The notes beneath the pieces were generated by a model. The model saw only the letters and a list, made by a program, of their open reading frames with translations, did no database searches and was not told the origin of the DNA. A program made the position numbers and the translations under genes. From Rubellimicrobium mesophilum DSM 19309 (lineage in GTDB: Bacteria > Pseudomonadota > Alphaproteobacteria > Rhodobacterales > Rhodobacteraceae): DNA of 34,350 bases. Location: the NCBI RefSeq assembly GCF_000600335.2, contig NZ_KK088584.1, positions 1-34,350 on the forward strand, in the 5' to 3' direction. Below are positions 33,233-34,350 of the stretch, in pieces; position 1 is the stretch's first letter; each line of letters begins with the position of its first letter.

Positions 33233-34048
33233 CTAGATCTGGATGGCGCGCCTGACTGGCGTTTTCCCCGTCGCTGTCCGCGCTGGAACTGCAGGAATTG
33301 TCCCGGTCCGCCAGATGGGCAGCGACAGGCTGAGGTAATCGGGACGGAAGTGGCCGACGTCGACCAATCGGTCCCAGTCGTGGATGGTCAGCCGACCGTT
33401 CTCGAAGGTCAGAAGGTTCTGCCGCCGCAGCTCCTGCAAGGAGCGGTTCATGTGGATCCGGGACAGCCCAATCGCATCGCTCAGATCGACTTGGTTGAGG
33501 GGCATCTCGTAACTCCCTTCGCGCGCCAGGCCATAGGCCTCCAGCCTCACCGCCATCTCGCAGAAGAGATGCGCAAGACGGCTGACGGCGGACCGGTGGC
33601 CCACGTTGACGATCCACTCCCGATGGATTGAGGCGAACACCAGCGCACTGGCCCAGAAGATGTGTCCAATCCGCGGAAAGTGCAGGCTGAGCCCGTAGAG
33701 CTCCCGGCTGTCAAAGGCCGCAAGCCGGCACGCTGACATAGCCTGAATGTCGGTATCCAGAGGCAGGTCGGGATGGGACATCAGGGTCGGCATGTCGCCG
33801 GGGATGCTGAAGAACATGATCTGGCGCTTGCCGTCCTCGACCTCCCGCGAGGTACTGACGAAGCCCTCAAGCACGAGGTAGGCCATGGCCGGGAGCTCTC
33901 CGGCGTTCAGGATCAGCTCCCCCGACGAAAACAAGAGTAGCTGGTGGGGTACTGCGGATACAGCGGCGAGCTCCTCCGCGGACATCTTTAGCACCGGTCT
34001 CATCCGTGCGACCAGAGGATGGGAGGCGGAGGTGCCGGATATGCTCAT
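33233..34048 (-). CDS. Crp/Fnr family transcriptional regulator, copy 2
   Basis: The 271-residue protein has the Crp/Fnr arrangement: a beta-roll sensor (about residues 20-140; LILNAGELPAMAYLVLEGFVS, MFFSIPGDMPTLMS), a long dimer helix, and a winged helix-turn-helix (NQVDLSDAIGLSRIHMNRSLQELR). It closely parallels the regulator at 20814-21563 throughout. No Fnr-type cysteine cluster is seen. About 35 residues after the usual end (from SLPIWRTG) are basic and probably unstructured. It is upstream of, and in line with, the BLUF operon and so is the best candidate to bind the two TGTAA-N6-TTACA sites. That assignment is inference. Confidence 0.85.
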   Translation of the reverse strand: MSISGTSASHPLVARMRPVLKMSAEELAAVSAVPHQLLLFSSGELILNAGELPAMAYLVLEGFVSTSREVEDGKRQIMFFSIPGDMPTLMSHPDLPLDTDIQAMSACRLAAFDSRELYGLSLHFPRIGHIFWASALVFASIHREWIVNVGHRSAVSRLAHLFCEMAVRLEAYGLAREGSYEMPLNQVDLSDAIGLSRIHMNRSLQELRRQNLLTFENGRLTIHDWDRLVDVGHFRPDYLSLSLPIWRTGTIPAVPARTATGKTPVRRAIQI

Positions 34049-34235
34049 GAGAGGTCAGAAACTCAGGCGAAGATTTGCAGGGAACTGGTCATGGCTCTTG
34101 TCTTAAGGGCAAGGCTTACATCACCTCGCGGATGGCTGGCCAGATGTCTTCAGCCGTCGTCCTTCCACGCTGTCCGGGAACTGCCGGCTGAAGGGCGCAG
34201 GTCAGGAGAGTTGGTGACCTCTTTGGGCCCTTATA

Positions 34236-34350
34236 CCAACGGCCCTAGGCATCGACCCTGGCCCAAGCTCGGGTGGTGACGGAGCGGACCACTTCCGGCT
34301 GGGCCAGGAAGCGGGTCCAGGCTTGGCAGCAGGCCTCGACAATGGCGGGG
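34236..34350 (-). mobile_element. IS630-family insertion sequence, copy 2 (runs off the window, inverted)
   Basis: All 115 bases from 34236 to the window edge are the exact reverse complement, by eye, of 17699-17813 in copy 1. They cover the right terminal repeat and the last roughly 35 codons of the transposase (leftward). The element starts after a TA at 34234-34235. The rest lies outside the window. Confidence 0.9.
34256..34350 (-). pseudogene. Partial IS630 transposase C-terminus (window edge)
   Basis: The leftward reading is the C-terminal part ending ARVDA-stop, identical to the transposase of the copy at 16645-17813. It includes AIVEACCQAWTRFLAQPEVV. Only the 3' end is visible, so whether this copy has the same A6 frame change cannot be judged. 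It is partial because of the window edge, not because of visible decay. Confidence 0.8.

Noticed and set aside
1..34350. CRISPR array, phage defence system or toxin-antitoxin pair
   Set aside because: No regular repeat-spacer pattern, no Cas or nuclease motifs, and the CopG-type gene has no toxin neighbour.

Overview
The window is GC-rich DNA, very probably from an alphaproteobacterium and most likely a Methylobacteriaceae-like rhizobial lineage (Methylobacterium or Microvirga type). I infer this from gene content only: a multi-PAS hybrid histidine kinase, a WGR protein, two DUF6894 proteins, a CopG regulator beside a PHB-depolymerase-type esterase, and IS630, IS701 and IS110 elements. The many insertion sequences, gene fragments and a resolvase with its own res-like site point to an accessory region, possibly a plasmid or genomic island.

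Layout. 1-2.6 kb: an IS remnant, a small helical protein, an ExoY-type sugar transferase and a gene-poor stretch, then an HPP membrane protein. 2.6-5.5 kb: a large molybdopterin oxidoreductase, translationally coupled to HPP. 5.7-9.9 kb: a seven-gene Mrp/Mnh cation/proton antiporter operon in the order E-F-G-(MrpA tail)-B-C-D, with no full MrpA. 10.2-12.1 kb: treZ. 12.1-13.2 kb: a res-like site, a serine resolvase and a WGR protein. 13.2-16.5 kb: a hybrid histidine kinase. 16.6-17.8 kb: an IS630 copy; an inverted second copy runs off the right edge at 34.24 kb. 18.0-22.3 kb: CopG regulator, PHB-depolymerase-like esterase, two small genes, a Crp/Fnr regulator and a small secreted protein behind a terminator-like leader. 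22.4-25.1 kb: IS701 (broken) and IS110. 25.3-25.8 kb: two truncated genes meeting tail to tail. 26.9-28.6 kb: 1-Cys peroxiredoxin, a small helical protein and a DUF6894 protein. 28.9-34.0 kb: a leftward envelope gene set (secreted protein, large outer-membrane barrel, second secreted protein), then a BLUF blue-light sensor coupled to a small partner, then a second Crp/Fnr regulator.

The most unusual part is 27.9-34.0 kb. A CRP-type palindrome, TGTAA-N6-TTACA, occurs upstream of both the BLUF operon and the envelope operon in nearly identical 23-base contexts. A Crp/Fnr-family gene is next to one of them. The BLUF partner has a gap-free relative beside the peroxiredoxin gene. This suggests a light- or redox-linked regulon controlling an uncharacterised outer-membrane/secreted module. 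That link is inference.

Several genes (treZ, the histidine kinase, the outer-membrane barrel, the IS630 and IS701 transposases) are each interrupted by one-base-type frameshifts, mostly in short homopolymer runs. This may reflect sequencing error rather than gene decay, so I describe the restored products and mark the breaks.
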